Assembly: GCF_032062245.1 (NCBI RefSeq)
Contig: NZ_DAMBQF010000005.1
Coordinates: forward strand, 57,006 to 121,005
Direction: 5' to 3'
Origin: Soonwooa sp032062245
Lineage (GTDB): Bacteria; Bacteroidota; Bacteroidia; Flavobacteriales; Weeksellaceae
DNA length: 64,000 bases
In this document: in pieces, positions 24,603-32,826 of the stretch
Position numbering within the stretch: position 1 is the stretch's first letter
Layout of the letters: every line of letters begins with the position of its first letter
Made by a program: the position numbers and the translations under genes
The notes under the pieces: model-generated
Seen by the model: only the letters and a program-made list of their open reading frames with translations
Told to the model about the DNA's origin: nothing
The model's database searches: none

Positions 24603-26318
24603 TTAATTAATCCTGAAAACAGGGTACAATCTGTGGGTTTTCTCGTAATAAGGCGAGTTTTTGTAGACCCAATCCAATTGTGCTGCGCCATCTTGAGCAA
24701 ATTTAGGATCCTTTGCTTTTTCTAACTCGAAAGCCGTTTTTAGCGCTTTATCATTATTAATTAATTGCTCAGCCGTATCTTCAAAAACATAAGCCGAATA
24801 ATATTCTTTTTGACCAAGAATAGCATCGAAAAAATTCCAGTTAAAATAAGAATCCACGGCTTCGGGTTCCAAAATTTCGAGTAAGAACTTCATGCCGTTT
24901 TGGTTGAGATTGAGAAGCACGTCACCAGTACGGAAAGTCTTTTGCGTATTTTCTTTACCAACAACAGTTTCGTAATGAAGGTAATGACCTTCGTAAGGAT
25001 TTTGCACCGTTTTAAAATCTCGAATTCGATATTGCTCAACAGAAATTAAACTGTCTTTTTTAATGGTTTTCATTTCGATGTTATTTAGTTTTAAAAGGTC
25101 AATAACATGATATTCGGATTGCGGAATCACATAATATTTCGGGATTTTCACAAAACTTATTGGTGTGTAAGTGTCGTAATACAAAATCGGTTTTGAAAAT
25201 TTTTTGTTTCTATCATAATACAGCCTTGGCTTCCCCGAAATGACGCTTGGCTTATATCCAGCTTCAAAACCTTTAAAGTCCAGTTGACTGTATTTTGTAG
25301 AATCCAACTTCCAACGAAGCGGATAATCTTGACCTATTTTGTATTCGTTGCGAGCTTCTTGGCGCTTTTGTTTTATTTGTTGATAATTTTTTTCCATATA
25401 ATTAATGCTTTCCAACATATAATCATAAGTCACGGCAACACGATCTTTATAAGGTTTTAGCATGTGTGTTTCCACAACGGTTCCAATCGAGTTAAACAAA
25501 GTCGTGTAGCCAGTCGCATAACGTGGCGAATCTACAAAAGCAGGGAATCCTTTATCTGGAACATCTCCATGAATATTAACATAAGGCACCGAAAGAATAT
25601 TGCGTTCCGTAAAACTTTTTAAAATTTCGGGTTGCATATTTTGATGAAAATAATTGCCAAGCGGTTTCCCTAAACGCTCTTTATTCGTTGAAATATAAGT
25701 GAAAGTATATTGATAATCTGCGCCATTGCTAACGTGATTGTCAATAAAAACATCAGGCTGAAAATATTGATAAATCTTCTGAAAACTCCAAGAATTCTTA
25801 GTGTCCGTTTTTATAAAATCTCTGTTAAGATCGTAGTTGCGGGCGTTTCCTCGGAAGCCATATTGTTCTGGACCATTTTGATTGGCACGCGAAAACTGTC
25901 CACGATTCATCATGCCGCTAACATTATAGGCTGCAATTGCTGCAATCAATATATTTTGTGGAGCATTTAGTTTTTTTGTTGCAAAATCACGCATCATCGC
26001 CATGGTCGCATCGATGCCATCTGGTTCTCCAGGATGAATTCCGTTGTTGATAAGCAACACAGATTTGGTCTTGATAAGAGTTTCAACATCTTGTTTGTAA
26101 GGATTAAATATCACAACTTCGATAGGCTCGCCGTTGTCATCTTTACCCATTTTTAGATAGCTGATAGTTTTAAAATCCTTTGCTAATTGTTGGTAGTAAG
26201 AACGCATCGTTGCGTAAGTGGTTGTTTGTTTGCCATTGCCTTGTTCGAAAGGCGTTTTGTAAGATTGTCCCCACAGAATTGTCGAGACAAATAGGCTTGC
26301 GATAAAAATTGCTTTCAT
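24603..26318 (-). CDS. Secreted M14 family zinc carboxypeptidase-like protein
   Basis: A 571-residue exported peptidase with a signal peptide (MKAIFIASLFVSTILWGQS). The zinc ligands are in NNGIHPGEPDG (His and Glu of HxxE) and the later DNHVSNGADYQY (His). An Arg/Asn substrate-binding segment RNYDLNRDF precedes the last His. The catalytic Glu is in GTVVETHMLK. A beta-rich C-terminal part of about 250 residues follows. It is likely a carboxypeptidase or amidase acting in the periplasm or medium. It is transcribed toward the M1 peptidase, so the two may act together on peptides. Confidence 0.9.
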   Translation of the reverse strand: MKAIFIASLFVSTILWGQSYKTPFEQGNGKQTTTYATMRSYYQQLAKDFKTISYLKMGKDDNGEPIEVVIFNPYKQDVETLIKTKSVLLINNGIHPGEPDGIDATMAMMRDFATKKLNAPQNILIAAIAAYNVSGMMNRGQFSRANQNGPEQYGFRGNARNYDLNRDFIKTDTKNSWSFQKIYQYFQPDVFIDNHVSNGADYQYTFTYISTNKERLGKPLGNYFHQNMQPEILKSFTERNILSVPYVNIHGDVPDKGFPAFVDSPRYATGYTTLFNSIGTVVETHMLKPYKDRVAVTYDYMLESINYMEKNYQQIKQKRQEARNEYKIGQDYPLRWKLDSTKYSQLDFKGFEAGYKPSVISGKPRLYYDRNKKFSKPILYYDTYTPISFVKIPKYYVIPQSEYHVIDLLKLNNIEMKTIKKDSLISVEQYRIRDFKTVQNPYEGHYLHYETVVGKENTQKTFRTGDVLLNLNQNGMKFLLEILEPEAVDSYFNWNFFDAILGQKEYYSAYVFEDTAEQLINNDKALKTAFELEKAKDPKFAQDGAAQLDWVYKNSPYYEKTHRLYPVFRIN

Positions 26319-26392
26319 AAAAGAAATCTGATTTCGAACTCAAATTTAAGAAGTAATTTCTTTTATGACCAATGTTATAATCTTATTTAAAA

Positions 26393-27379
26393 CTAAATTT
26401 TTGAGTTTTCCAAAATGAGTTGATCAATGAGTTGAACACTTTTTTCGAAACGTTCTTGCCAATTTCCAGAAATTTCGATGAAGTCAATGTTAGATTTTTG
26501 GAGATGCTTTCGATGATGAATATCAAGGGCATTTCGGTCAGATTCGTTGAGTCGAGTTCCGTCTTGAAAGTAAGGTGCATCTGCTGAAAGATAAATGAAA
26601 AGCTGTGCTTTTTGTTCAGCTTTTATATATTTAGGAATATCTAATTCTTTATTAAAAATGAATTCTGAATATGATTCTGTAATGTGAAAATCTGTGTCAA
26701 TGATGTTTAAGTAATTATTTAGACTAGATGATTTAATTCGTTTATAATGTTTAAGATATATTTTTTTAAGATCATTAAATTCGAAATCTTTAGAATCATC
26801 AACAATATTTCGTCCTGCTTCCAAAACAAAATTACAATAATAATGTTTTGCTAGTTTTTCGGTAAGCGTGGTTTTGCCAGTGCTTTCGGTTCCTAGTAAG
26901 ACGATTTTTAATGAAAAATGTTTTTGAACAGCTTTCGGTAGAAAGTCCCAATTTTTGTAAATGTTAGCTCGAATTTCGGAAGCGGAAATATGATGTTTAA
27001 GTCGGTTAATATCAAATAGTTGGTGTTGAATACTCATTAGTTCAGCAATCATTTCTCCATAAGGTTCAGACGTGACAACAGTTTCAAAATCAGGAAAATA
27101 AGTTTTAAAAATTTCGCTCCATTGTTTAGAAACTTCCCAAGAAGCTTCAGACGTATTAGCGTAATCTTCTTCTTTGTAGTTGAACACAATAACTTTTAGT
27201 CGGTTGTTATTAGAAAAGCTTTCTACAATCCAACTTTTTCTGAGTTCGCCAGAAAGTCGTTCTTTTTGTTCTGTGCAAACCATTACTTCTACAAAATCAT
27301 TGTTTTGTAAAGCAAAATCTATCAAAGCTTTATGTCCCAAATGAAATGGATAAAACTTCCCAAATACGAAGGCTTTCAT
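26393..27379 (-). CDS. nadR: Bifunctional NMN adenylyltransferase / ribosylnicotinamide kinase, NadR-type
   Basis: Phosphorylates nicotinamide riboside to NMN and adenylates NMN to NAD. The N-terminal nucleotidyltransferase domain (about residues 1-145) carries GKFYPFHLGH and the ISASEIR equivalent of the ISxTxxR motif. The kinase domain (about 155-328) carries P-loop GTESTGKTT. There is no N-terminal helix-turn-helix, so unlike the E. coli protein it is purely enzymatic. It starts 2 bases after the TonB receptor stop codon, implying translational coupling. The receptor promoter carries palindromes shared with the neighbouring nrtR, tying this gene to an NAD-precursor salvage unit. Confidence 0.9.
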   Translation of the reverse strand: MKAFVFGKFYPFHLGHKALIDFALQNNDFVEVMVCTEQKERLSGELRKSWIVESFSNNNRLKVIVFNYKEEDYANTSEASWEVSKQWSEIFKTYFPDFETVVTSEPYGEMIAELMSIQHQLFDINRLKHHISASEIRANIYKNWDFLPKAVQKHFSLKIVLLGTESTGKTTLTEKLAKHYYCNFVLEAGRNIVDDSKDFEFNDLKKIYLKHYKRIKSSSLNNYLNIIDTDFHITESYSEFIFNKELDIPKYIKAEQKAQLFIYLSADAPYFQDGTRLNESDRNALDIHHRKHLQKSNIDFIEISGNWQERFEKSVQLIDQLILENSKI

Positions 27380-27381
27380 GG

Positions 27382-29358
27382 TTAAAATGCTTTATATTTA
27401 ATACTTATCATAAAGTTTCTTGGCATTTGCACGAAGTATTTTGCCGTGCCATCCGCCTCAGCGTAAGCGTGATTAAAATATATATTATTGAAAATATTAT
27501 TGACAAGAATACCAACTTCCCATTTTGTAAAATTGTAGAATGCGGCTGCGTTTACAAGTTGATAAGATGGGATTTTTTTATCATTCGCAAAATTAATAAA
27601 AGATGTAGCTTGATAACGATAACTTGCTTGTAGTTGCAAAGCATTTTTTACGTATTTAATTTCTTGATTTACAATTAATTTTGGTGTTAGTATTGGAGTA
27701 AAACTTTCAGTGCTTTGTTTGATTTTTGAAGACATCCAAGAGCTGTTATTTGATAGCATCCAATTGTCATTAAGTTTATAATCAGCTGACAGCTCAAGTC
27801 CCATTCTATAACTTTTGTCCACTTTGTTGGTTATTGCAATTCCGTTGGGTCCAAATTGTCCGTTTAAAACAATTTCATCTTTAAATTTCATGTAAAAAAG
27901 ATTCGCAGATATTTTTAGATTATTGCTAAAATACCGGTAACCCAATTCGTAATCGGTGACATATTCTGGTGTTGTCGTACCAAGAATTATTTGGTTGTGA
28001 TCATCAACTGATAGATTATCATTTCCAGCAAAAATGTCGTTTCTAGTAGGTTCTCGTCCAACTTTTCCCAAACTGAAATATAGTTCTTGATTTGGTTTTA
28101 GGCTATAAGTTATTCCAAATTTTGGGTTTAGAAAATCCCATTCTAACGGTGTAAGTTCTGCGTCACCTTTGTATGAGAATTTTGCATGACGGTATTGAAG
28201 ACTTCCAGAAATTTTTATTTTTTCCCAGTGGTAATCTGCTTTTACAAAGGCGCTAAAATCGTTTTTGTAACCAGTATTTTCATAGAGTTGGCCTAATTGT
28301 TTTTCTGTGAAAATATGATCGCGGTTATACCAATTGGCATTAAGTCCAGTTTGTATTTTTAAGTGATTCCATTTTGTTTCTAAATTAGAATAAAACCCGC
28401 CAAAATTAGATTGGAAACCGTAGTTGTAGATTTCAGCATCTTCTGGAAGTCCGATAAAATTGTTGAGGTTAAAGTCATAATTTCCTTTTAGAAATGTGAA
28501 ATGAACCGCATTTTGCCAAGTTGTATTTTGCCCAAGTTTAGTCTGATTTGATAATTGGAAAAAACTCTGGAAGAAATGATCTATTTCGTTTCTATTCGCA
28601 TTGGTACGTGGATCCTGATCAATTTGTTCTTTGGTAACGCCCAGCCAAGCCAAATCGTTATTTTGATTTCCGATAACTGTGTTGAATTTCCACGTAGATT
28701 TTGGACTAAAAATACCTGCGCTTATCATTGCAGATTGTCCATGATTGGTTGAGTTATACTTGTAACCTCCGTTGTAAATTTCGCTTACTCTTACGTGGAT
28801 TGCCTTATTTTTTATCAATCCTGAAGTGTATTTAGCATAAGCTCGAAATGCATTGTAAGAACCGTAATCTGTCCCAAATTCTAATGCTCTTTGATGAAGA
28901 TTTGGTGCATTAATTTGTAAGCTTCCACCATAACTGGCAGTTCCGTTTTTGCTGAGTCCAATACCTTTTTGAATTTGCAAAAAGTCAACGGAATTAAAAA
29001 AATCAGGGAAGTTAGAAAAATAAGCACCTTGATCTTCTGGCTCGTTCATAGGAGCGCCTTCGAAGTTAACATTAACACGTGTTTGATCGACTCCTCGAAT
29101 TCTGTAGTAAGAATATCCGTTGTTGCTACCAGTATCCGAATAAGAAGTTACAGCAGGAAGTTTATTGATAAGAAAGGGAAGTTCTTTACCATTATTCTGA
29201 ACGTCTTTTTGTGGAAGATAATTGAGGTAATTGACTGCATCTAATTTTTTGGCTTGGCTTATAATAACAATACTGTCAATATTTTGGATGCTGTCTTGTT
29301 TTTGAGCATTAGTTTTAATAGCTACAAACAAAAAAAGGATTATGCTTAAATGTTTCAT
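27382..29358 (-). CDS. TonB-dependent receptor, candidate NAD-precursor importer
   Basis: A 658-residue outer-membrane receptor. A signal peptide (MKHLSIILFLFVAIKTNAQ) is followed by a TonB box-like IDSIVIIS near residue 28. The plug is at about 45-165 (YSYYRIRGVDQTRVNVNFEGAPMNEPEDQG), and the barrel ends with the terminal Phe of SIKYKAF. No carboxypeptidase-regulatory domain is present. Substrate cannot be read from the sequence. Context suggests nicotinamide riboside or a related pyridine nucleotide: nadR is coupled 2 bases downstream, nrtR lies upstream, and a shared operator covers the start region. No inner-membrane PnuC-type transporter is adjacent. Confidence 0.9.
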   Translation of the reverse strand: MKHLSIILFLFVAIKTNAQKQDSIQNIDSIVIISQAKKLDAVNYLNYLPQKDVQNNGKELPFLINKLPAVTSYSDTGSNNGYSYYRIRGVDQTRVNVNFEGAPMNEPEDQGAYFSNFPDFFNSVDFLQIQKGIGLSKNGTASYGGSLQINAPNLHQRALEFGTDYGSYNAFRAYAKYTSGLIKNKAIHVRVSEIYNGGYKYNSTNHGQSAMISAGIFSPKSTWKFNTVIGNQNNDLAWLGVTKEQIDQDPRTNANRNEIDHFFQSFFQLSNQTKLGQNTTWQNAVHFTFLKGNYDFNLNNFIGLPEDAEIYNYGFQSNFGGFYSNLETKWNHLKIQTGLNANWYNRDHIFTEKQLGQLYENTGYKNDFSAFVKADYHWEKIKISGSLQYRHAKFSYKGDAELTPLEWDFLNPKFGITYSLKPNQELYFSLGKVGREPTRNDIFAGNDNLSVDDHNQIILGTTTPEYVTDYELGYRYFSNNLKISANLFYMKFKDEIVLNGQFGPNGIAITNKVDKSYRMGLELSADYKLNDNWMLSNNSSWMSSKIKQSTESFTPILTPKLIVNQEIKYVKNALQLQASYRYQATSFINFANDKKIPSYQLVNAAAFYNFTKWEVGILVNNIFNNIYFNHAYAEADGTAKYFVQMPRNFMISIKYKAF

Positions 29359-29379
29359 TTTGTGTTAATTTTACACAAA
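29359..29379. promoter_or_regulatory. 21-bp palindromic operator at the receptor-nadR promoter (site 1)
   Basis: TTTGTGT-N7-ACACAAA is a perfect inverted repeat with an A/T spacer, beginning immediately before the receptor start codon. It overlaps the -7 box at 29376-29383. The same palindrome heads nrtR at 30141-30161. It is the probable NrtR binding site. Confidence 0.75.
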
Positions 29380-29406
29380 TGTATAATTGATTTTTAAACT
29401 TTCAAA
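29376..29406 (-). promoter_or_regulatory. Promoter of the TonB receptor-nadR operon
   Basis: On the minus strand TTTG (29403-29406), a 19-base spacer and TACATTTG (29376-29383) form a complete flavobacterial promoter. The TTTG of the -7 box is also the first half of operator site 1, so repressor binding would occlude it. Confidence 0.7.
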
Positions 29407-29413
29407 ATTTTAA

Positions 29414-29434
29414 TTAATGTTTATTTTACACAAA
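29414..29434. promoter_or_regulatory. Second, weaker operator copy (site 2)
   Basis: TTAATGT-N7-ACACAAA has one perfect half-site and one with 5 of 7 matches to TTTGTGT, and a spacer (TTATTTT) like that of the other sites. It lies just upstream of the -33 element of the receptor promoter. Confidence 0.5.
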
Positions 29435-29465
29435 TAATTAAAATACTGAAAACCAACATATAAAA

Positions 29466-30140
29466 TTAAATCTCGAAATAAAAGCCTTGTTTTTCTAAAC
29501 TCTGATATTTCTCTTGATTAAATTGAAATAGTCTAGCTGGTCTACCGCTTCCTTCTTTTCTTAAATTCTTTGTTTCGATTAGAAGATTGTAACTCATTAT
29601 TTTTTTTCTGAAATTGCGACGATCAATGTCTCTTCCTAAAATACTTTGATAAAGACTTTCTAGATCCGAAAATGCAAACTCAGTTTTTAAAAGATTAAAA
29701 CCAATTGGCTGATATTGGATTTTAGTACGTAGACGTTCTAACGCTTTCGTAACAATCGTTGAGTGATCAAATGCGAGATTGGGTAGATTATTAATACTAA
29801 ACCACTGTGCGTCCGAGGCGTCTGTTGAAGCTTTTAGGTCGTATGATTTTGGATTAACAAGACCAAGATAAGCCACCGAAATAACGCGATTTCTAGGATC
29901 CCGATTGAGTTCTCCAAATGTGTATAGCTGTTCAATGAAGGTTGTGTTGACACCAGTTTCCTCGTGAAGTTCCCGAGAAATAGCTTCCTCCAAAGTTTCT
30001 TCATTTTTTACTAAACCACCAGGTAATGCCCAAGAGTAGAGGAAAGGTTCTATATTTCTTTTAATTAAAAGAATGTGCAATTCTCTATTTTCGAAATACC
30101 CAAATACAACTGCGTCAACGGCTACTTTTATATTTTGCAT
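29466..30140 (-). CDS. nrtR: NrtR-family transcriptional regulator (Nudix domain plus winged helix)
   Basis: A 224-residue regulator with an N-terminal Nudix domain (about residues 5-140) and a C-terminal winged helix-turn-helix (about 150-215, with RNFRKKIMSYNLLIET and GSGRPARLFQF). NrtR proteins repress NAD-metabolism genes and are released by ADP-ribose. Bacteroidota paralogues can instead sense sugars. The Nudix box GX5EX7REUXEEXGU is complete here, so hydrolase activity may be retained. The gene carries a 21-bp palindrome immediately before its start, overlapping its -7 box, indicating autorepression. The receptor-nadR operon follows downstream with the same site. Confidence 0.87.
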   Translation of the reverse strand: MQNIKVAVDAVVFGYFENRELHILLIKRNIEPFLYSWALPGGLVKNEETLEEAISRELHEETGVNTTFIEQLYTFGELNRDPRNRVISVAYLGLVNPKSYDLKASTDASDAQWFSINNLPNLAFDHSTIVTKALERLRTKIQYQPIGFNLLKTEFAFSDLESLYQSILGRDIDRRNFRKKIMSYNLLIETKNLRKEGSGRPARLFQFNQEKYQSLEKQGFYFEI

Positions 30141-30161
30141 TTTGTGTTATTTTCACGCAAA
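30141..30161. promoter_or_regulatory. 21-bp palindromic operator at the nrtR promoter (site 3)
   Basis: TTTGTGT-N7-ACGCAAA differs from the perfect palindrome at one position and directly abuts the nrtR start codon. It overlaps the -7 box TATCTTTG (minus strand, 30158-30165). Confidence 0.75.
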
Positions 30162-30165
30162 GATA
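30158..30165 (-). promoter_or_regulatory. Promoter -7 box of nrtR
   Basis: TATCTTTG on the minus strand fits TAnnTTTG and shares its TTTG with operator site 3, 18 bases before the start codon. No -33 TTG was recognised. Confidence 0.6.
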
Positions 30166-30231
30166 GGTTTTATTAAGTTTGTTATACCAGTCTTTTAAAT
30201 ATTTTAGACATACAAGATTCAAAAACATTAG

Positions 30232-30239
30232 TAAATTTG
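30232..30239 (+). promoter_or_regulatory. Promoter -7 box for the small membrane protein gene
   Basis: TAAATTTG fits TAnnTTTG. It overlaps an alternative TTG start at 30237, so the real start is the ATG at 30267. Confidence 0.55.
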
Positions 30240-30266
30240 TATCTCAAAACACAAAAAAATAGAACT

Positions 30267-30584
30267 ATGAGAAGTTTAACTATTATAGGTTTGGTCCTAT
30301 TTGGGATTGCAGCTTTACTATTTTACGCAACAACCAATTTTTCTATAGGAGAAATGAAACTGTCCCACTTTATGGGAATTATGGCCGGTGTCGGTTTGGG
30401 TTTGATAATCGGAGGAATTGTTGGCTATGTGAGTAAGGGAAGTGCTATTAAGGAGGATGAGCGTAGAAAAGCTTATAAGCAATTAGAAAAAGATAAGTTG
30501 GAGCTTGAAAAGCAACAACAAACTTTGGCTAAAGAACTTGAAGAGGCGGCTAAGCAACAAAACAAAGAGCAGAATTATTTGTAA
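30267..30584 (+). CDS. Small two-helix membrane protein with coiled-coil tail
   Basis: A 105-residue protein I cannot assign to a named family. The start at 30267 gives two hydrophobic segments, LTIIGLVLFGIAALLFYA (about residues 4-21) and MGIMAGVGLGLIIGGIVGYV (about 35-54). A highly charged Lys/Glu/Gln coiled coil follows to the end. The stop codon is inside the terminator stem. It is monocistronic and convergent with the outer-membrane barrel gene. It could be a membrane-anchored scaffold, but no function is claimed. Confidence 0.75.
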   Translation: MRSLTIIGLVLFGIAALLFYATTNFSIGEMKLSHFMGIMAGVGLGLIIGGIVGYVSKGSAIKEDERRKAYKQLEKDKLELEKQQQTLAKELEEAAKQQNKEQNYL

Positions 30585-30599
30585 TTCTGCTCTTTTTAT
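30567..30599 (+). terminator. Intrinsic terminator overlapping a stop codon
   Basis: A perfect 11-bp stem GAGCAGAATTA/TAATTCTGCTC with loop TTTG is followed by TTTTT. The stop codon of the small membrane protein (30582-30584) is part of the stem. Confidence 0.9.
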
Positions 30600-30616
30600 T
30601 TAATGAAATTTTTTTA

Positions 30617-31255
30617 TTAGAAATTGTAACCCAAACCTAGGATAAAGAAGCTTGGTCTATTGTCATAGTTTATCTCTGTATTGTTACCACCAACTGTGTT
30701 GATGAATTTTCTTTGATCTTTAGAGAAGGCTCCTTCGTATCTTGCATTGATAACGAATTTCTTAAGTGTTACATTTGCACCAAATTGGTAACCAACACCA
30801 AAGTCTTTAGTTTGTGATTCTGTAAAGTTTTCAAACTTATTGTCTTTTGAAGTGTTAACTGAAAAAACAGGACCAACAAAAGCGCTCAAAGTTTCTCCCA
30901 TTAGATTGTAACCTAACAAAACAGGAATGTCTATTCTATCGTTTTTAGCTTCAAGTTCTATATTTTTACCAGCAACAGGGTCATTAACTTCAACAGAGTT
31001 TTTGATACTTGTGTAATAGATTTCTGGCATTACAAAAAGAGAAGTTACAGGAAGATTAATTTTAGCAGATAGACCAAAATTAAATCCAGTGTTGCTCTTT
31101 CCGTTGCTTTCCCAAGCATTAGAAGCTGTGTTTTTAATATCCTTCCATTTTGCTGAAGACGTATTGAACAAAAGGTTAGCTCTCGCTCCTAGTGTAACTT
31201 GAGAAAATGCTGCAACACTTGCAAACATTGCCATCGCTGTGATTAATTTTTTCAT
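30617..31255 (-). CDS. Outer membrane beta-barrel protein (PorT-like family)
   Basis: A 212-residue small barrel. The signal peptide MKKLITAMAMFASVAAFSQ is followed by alternating strands (VTLGARANLLFN, GFNFGLSAKINLP, DIPVLLGYNL, DFGVGYQFGANVTL). It ends in FFILGLGYNF with a terminal Phe suited to BAM recognition, and resembles the OMP_b-brl_2 family. It starts 12 bases after the ABC ATPase gene, giving an MlaE-MlaF-barrel operon. An envelope lipid transport role with that ABC pair is possible but not shown. Confidence 0.85.
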   Translation of the reverse strand: MKKLITAMAMFASVAAFSQVTLGARANLLFNTSSAKWKDIKNTASNAWESNGKSNTGFNFGLSAKINLPVTSLFVMPEIYYTSIKNSVEVNDPVAGKNIELEAKNDRIDIPVLLGYNLMGETLSAFVGPVFSVNTSKDNKFENFTESQTKDFGVGYQFGANVTLKKFVINARYEGAFSKDQRKFINTVGGNNTEINYDNRPSFFILGLGYNF

Positions 31256-31267
31256 GAATATATAATT

Positions 31268-32047
31268 TTACGTTAAACTTGTTTGATCATTTTCAAGCAT
31301 AAAATTTCTTAATTGCTTGAACAATTCTGATGAATAAACGAAGTCAATTAAGTTTTTATTCTTAGCTGTGGCCAAAATATCTTTATTGCCTTCCCATTCT
31401 TTAACACCGAGACGAAGATACAAAATCTTTTCTCCAATGGTCATTACCGAGTTCATATCGTGGGTGTTAATGATGGTTGTAGTGTTGTATTCTTTTGTAA
31501 TTTCCATTAAAAGATCATCGATAACATTAGATGTATACGGATCTAGACCAGAGTTAGGTTCGTCACAAAAAAGATACTTCGGATTGTTAACAATTGCTCT
31601 CGCGATGGCAACACGTTTTTGCATTCCACCAGAAATCTCTGAAGGGAATTTTCTATTGGCATTTTGCAAATTAACACGCCCAATTACTTCTAAAACTTTA
31701 CGTTTCTTTTCACGGAAAGTCATATTCGTAAACATATCTAGCGGAAATTGTATATTCTCCTCAACAGTCATCGAATCGAAAAGTGCACTTCCTTGGAAAA
31801 CCGTTCCAATTTCTGATCTTAATAATTGCTTTTCGTCACGAGACATATCAACAATATTACGACCATCAAATAAAATAGCGCCACTTGTAGGTTGATACAC
31901 ATTAAGTAAACTTTTCAGGAAAACCGTTTTCCCAGAACCACTTTGTCCGATAATGAGATTAACTTTTCCTGTTTCAAAAGTTGTAGTAATACCTTTAAGA
32001 ACTTCAGTTCCGTCAAAGCTCTTTTTTAAATCTTTAACTTCAATCAT
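31268..32047 (-). CDS. ABC transporter ATP-binding protein, MlaF-type
   Basis: The 259-residue ATPase of an Mla-like phospholipid transporter on the cytoplasmic face. Walker A is GQSGSGKT near residues 34-41, the signature is SGGMQKR, Walker B is YLFCDEPNSGLDP, and the H-loop is TIINTHDM. The SGGM signature and the DEPNSGLDP form are typical of MCE-associated ATPases. Its start codon overlaps the permease stop codon by one base (TAATG), so the two are translationally coupled. No MCE-domain (MlaD) gene is adjacent. Confidence 0.92.
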   Translation of the reverse strand: MIEVKDLKKSFDGTEVLKGITTTFETGKVNLIIGQSGSGKTVFLKSLLNVYQPTSGAILFDGRNIVDMSRDEKQLLRSEIGTVFQGSALFDSMTVEENIQFPLDMFTNMTFREKKRKVLEVIGRVNLQNANRKFPSEISGGMQKRVAIARAIVNNPKYLFCDEPNSGLDPYTSNVIDDLLMEITKEYNTTTIINTHDMNSVMTIGEKILYLRLGVKEWEGNKDILATAKNKNLIDFVYSSELFKQLRNFMLENDQTSLT

Positions 32048-32799
32048 TAGCTTAAAAGCATTTGGGTTAATAATAAGTCACAAATAATAATTGATACGAT
32101 TGTCCAAACAACCGCCTGCGTACTTGCCCGACCAACTTCCAATGAACCTCCTTTTACATTATATCCAAAATAAGCAGGAATTGTGGCAATTAAAAAAGCA
32201 AAAACTGCAGTTTTCAAAAATGCATACCAAATAAAGAATGATGGCATATACATTTGGATACCAGTAATATAATCTGCTTCCGTCCAGTTTTTAGTAACGA
32301 TACCTGCAATATGTCCGCCCCAAATACCTACAGATATACTTATTGCAATTAATAAAGGATTAAAAATAACGCTCGCAAAAATTTTAGGTAAAATCAAAAA
32401 ATTTGGAGAGTTAACACCCATAATATCTAGTGCGTCAATCTGTTCTGTAACACGCATTGTTCCTATACTTGAGGCAATATATGATCCTACTTTACCTGCA
32501 AGAATTACCGAAATAATCGTTGGTGAAAACTCAAGGACTAAGACAACCTTTGTTGCATATCCAATAAAGGATAAAGGAATCGGAAAACTAGAAGCTGAGA
32601 AATTGTTAAACATCTGGATGGCTACAACTGCGCCCACGAAGAAAGATGTGAAAAGTACCAATCCAAACGAATTAACGCCTAGGTCGTATATTTCTCTCAT
32701 GAGTAGCTTCATGAAAACCTGCATTTTTTGCGGTTTGCTTATTACTTTTCCTAACAAGAGAACGTATTCGCCTATTGCCTTAAATAATCTTCTAAACAT
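32047..32799 (-). CDS. ABC transporter permease, MlaE family
   Basis: The 250-residue inner-membrane permease partnering the MlaF-type ATPase. About five hydrophobic segments are seen, including LVLFTSFFVGAVVAIQM and LVLEFSPTIISVILAGKVG, followed by the conserved IGTMRVTEQIDALDIMGV coupling loop diagnostic of MlaE proteins. The C-terminus SIIICDLLLTQMLL also fits. Family members move phospholipids or other hydrophobic molecules between membranes. It is the first gene of the permease-ATPase-barrel group and starts 27 bases after the sugar transferase. Confidence 0.92.
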   Translation of the reverse strand: MFRRLFKAIGEYVLLLGKVISKPQKMQVFMKLLMREIYDLGVNSFGLVLFTSFFVGAVVAIQMFNNFSASSFPIPLSFIGYATKVVLVLEFSPTIISVILAGKVGSYIASSIGTMRVTEQIDALDIMGVNSPNFLILPKIFASVIFNPLLIAISISVGIWGGHIAGIVTKNWTEADYITGIQMYMPSFFIWYAFLKTAVFAFLIATIPAYFGYNVKGGSLEVGRASTQAVVWTIVSIIICDLLLTQMLLS

Positions 32800-32826
32800 T
32801 TTGTAAAATTAAACTTTTTGCGGAGA

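Noticed and set aside
24410..24725. Short plus-strand frames upstream of the M1 peptidase
   Set aside because: They lie within repeat copy 3 and the 3' end of the M14 peptidase gene on the other strand; no promoter or family motif.
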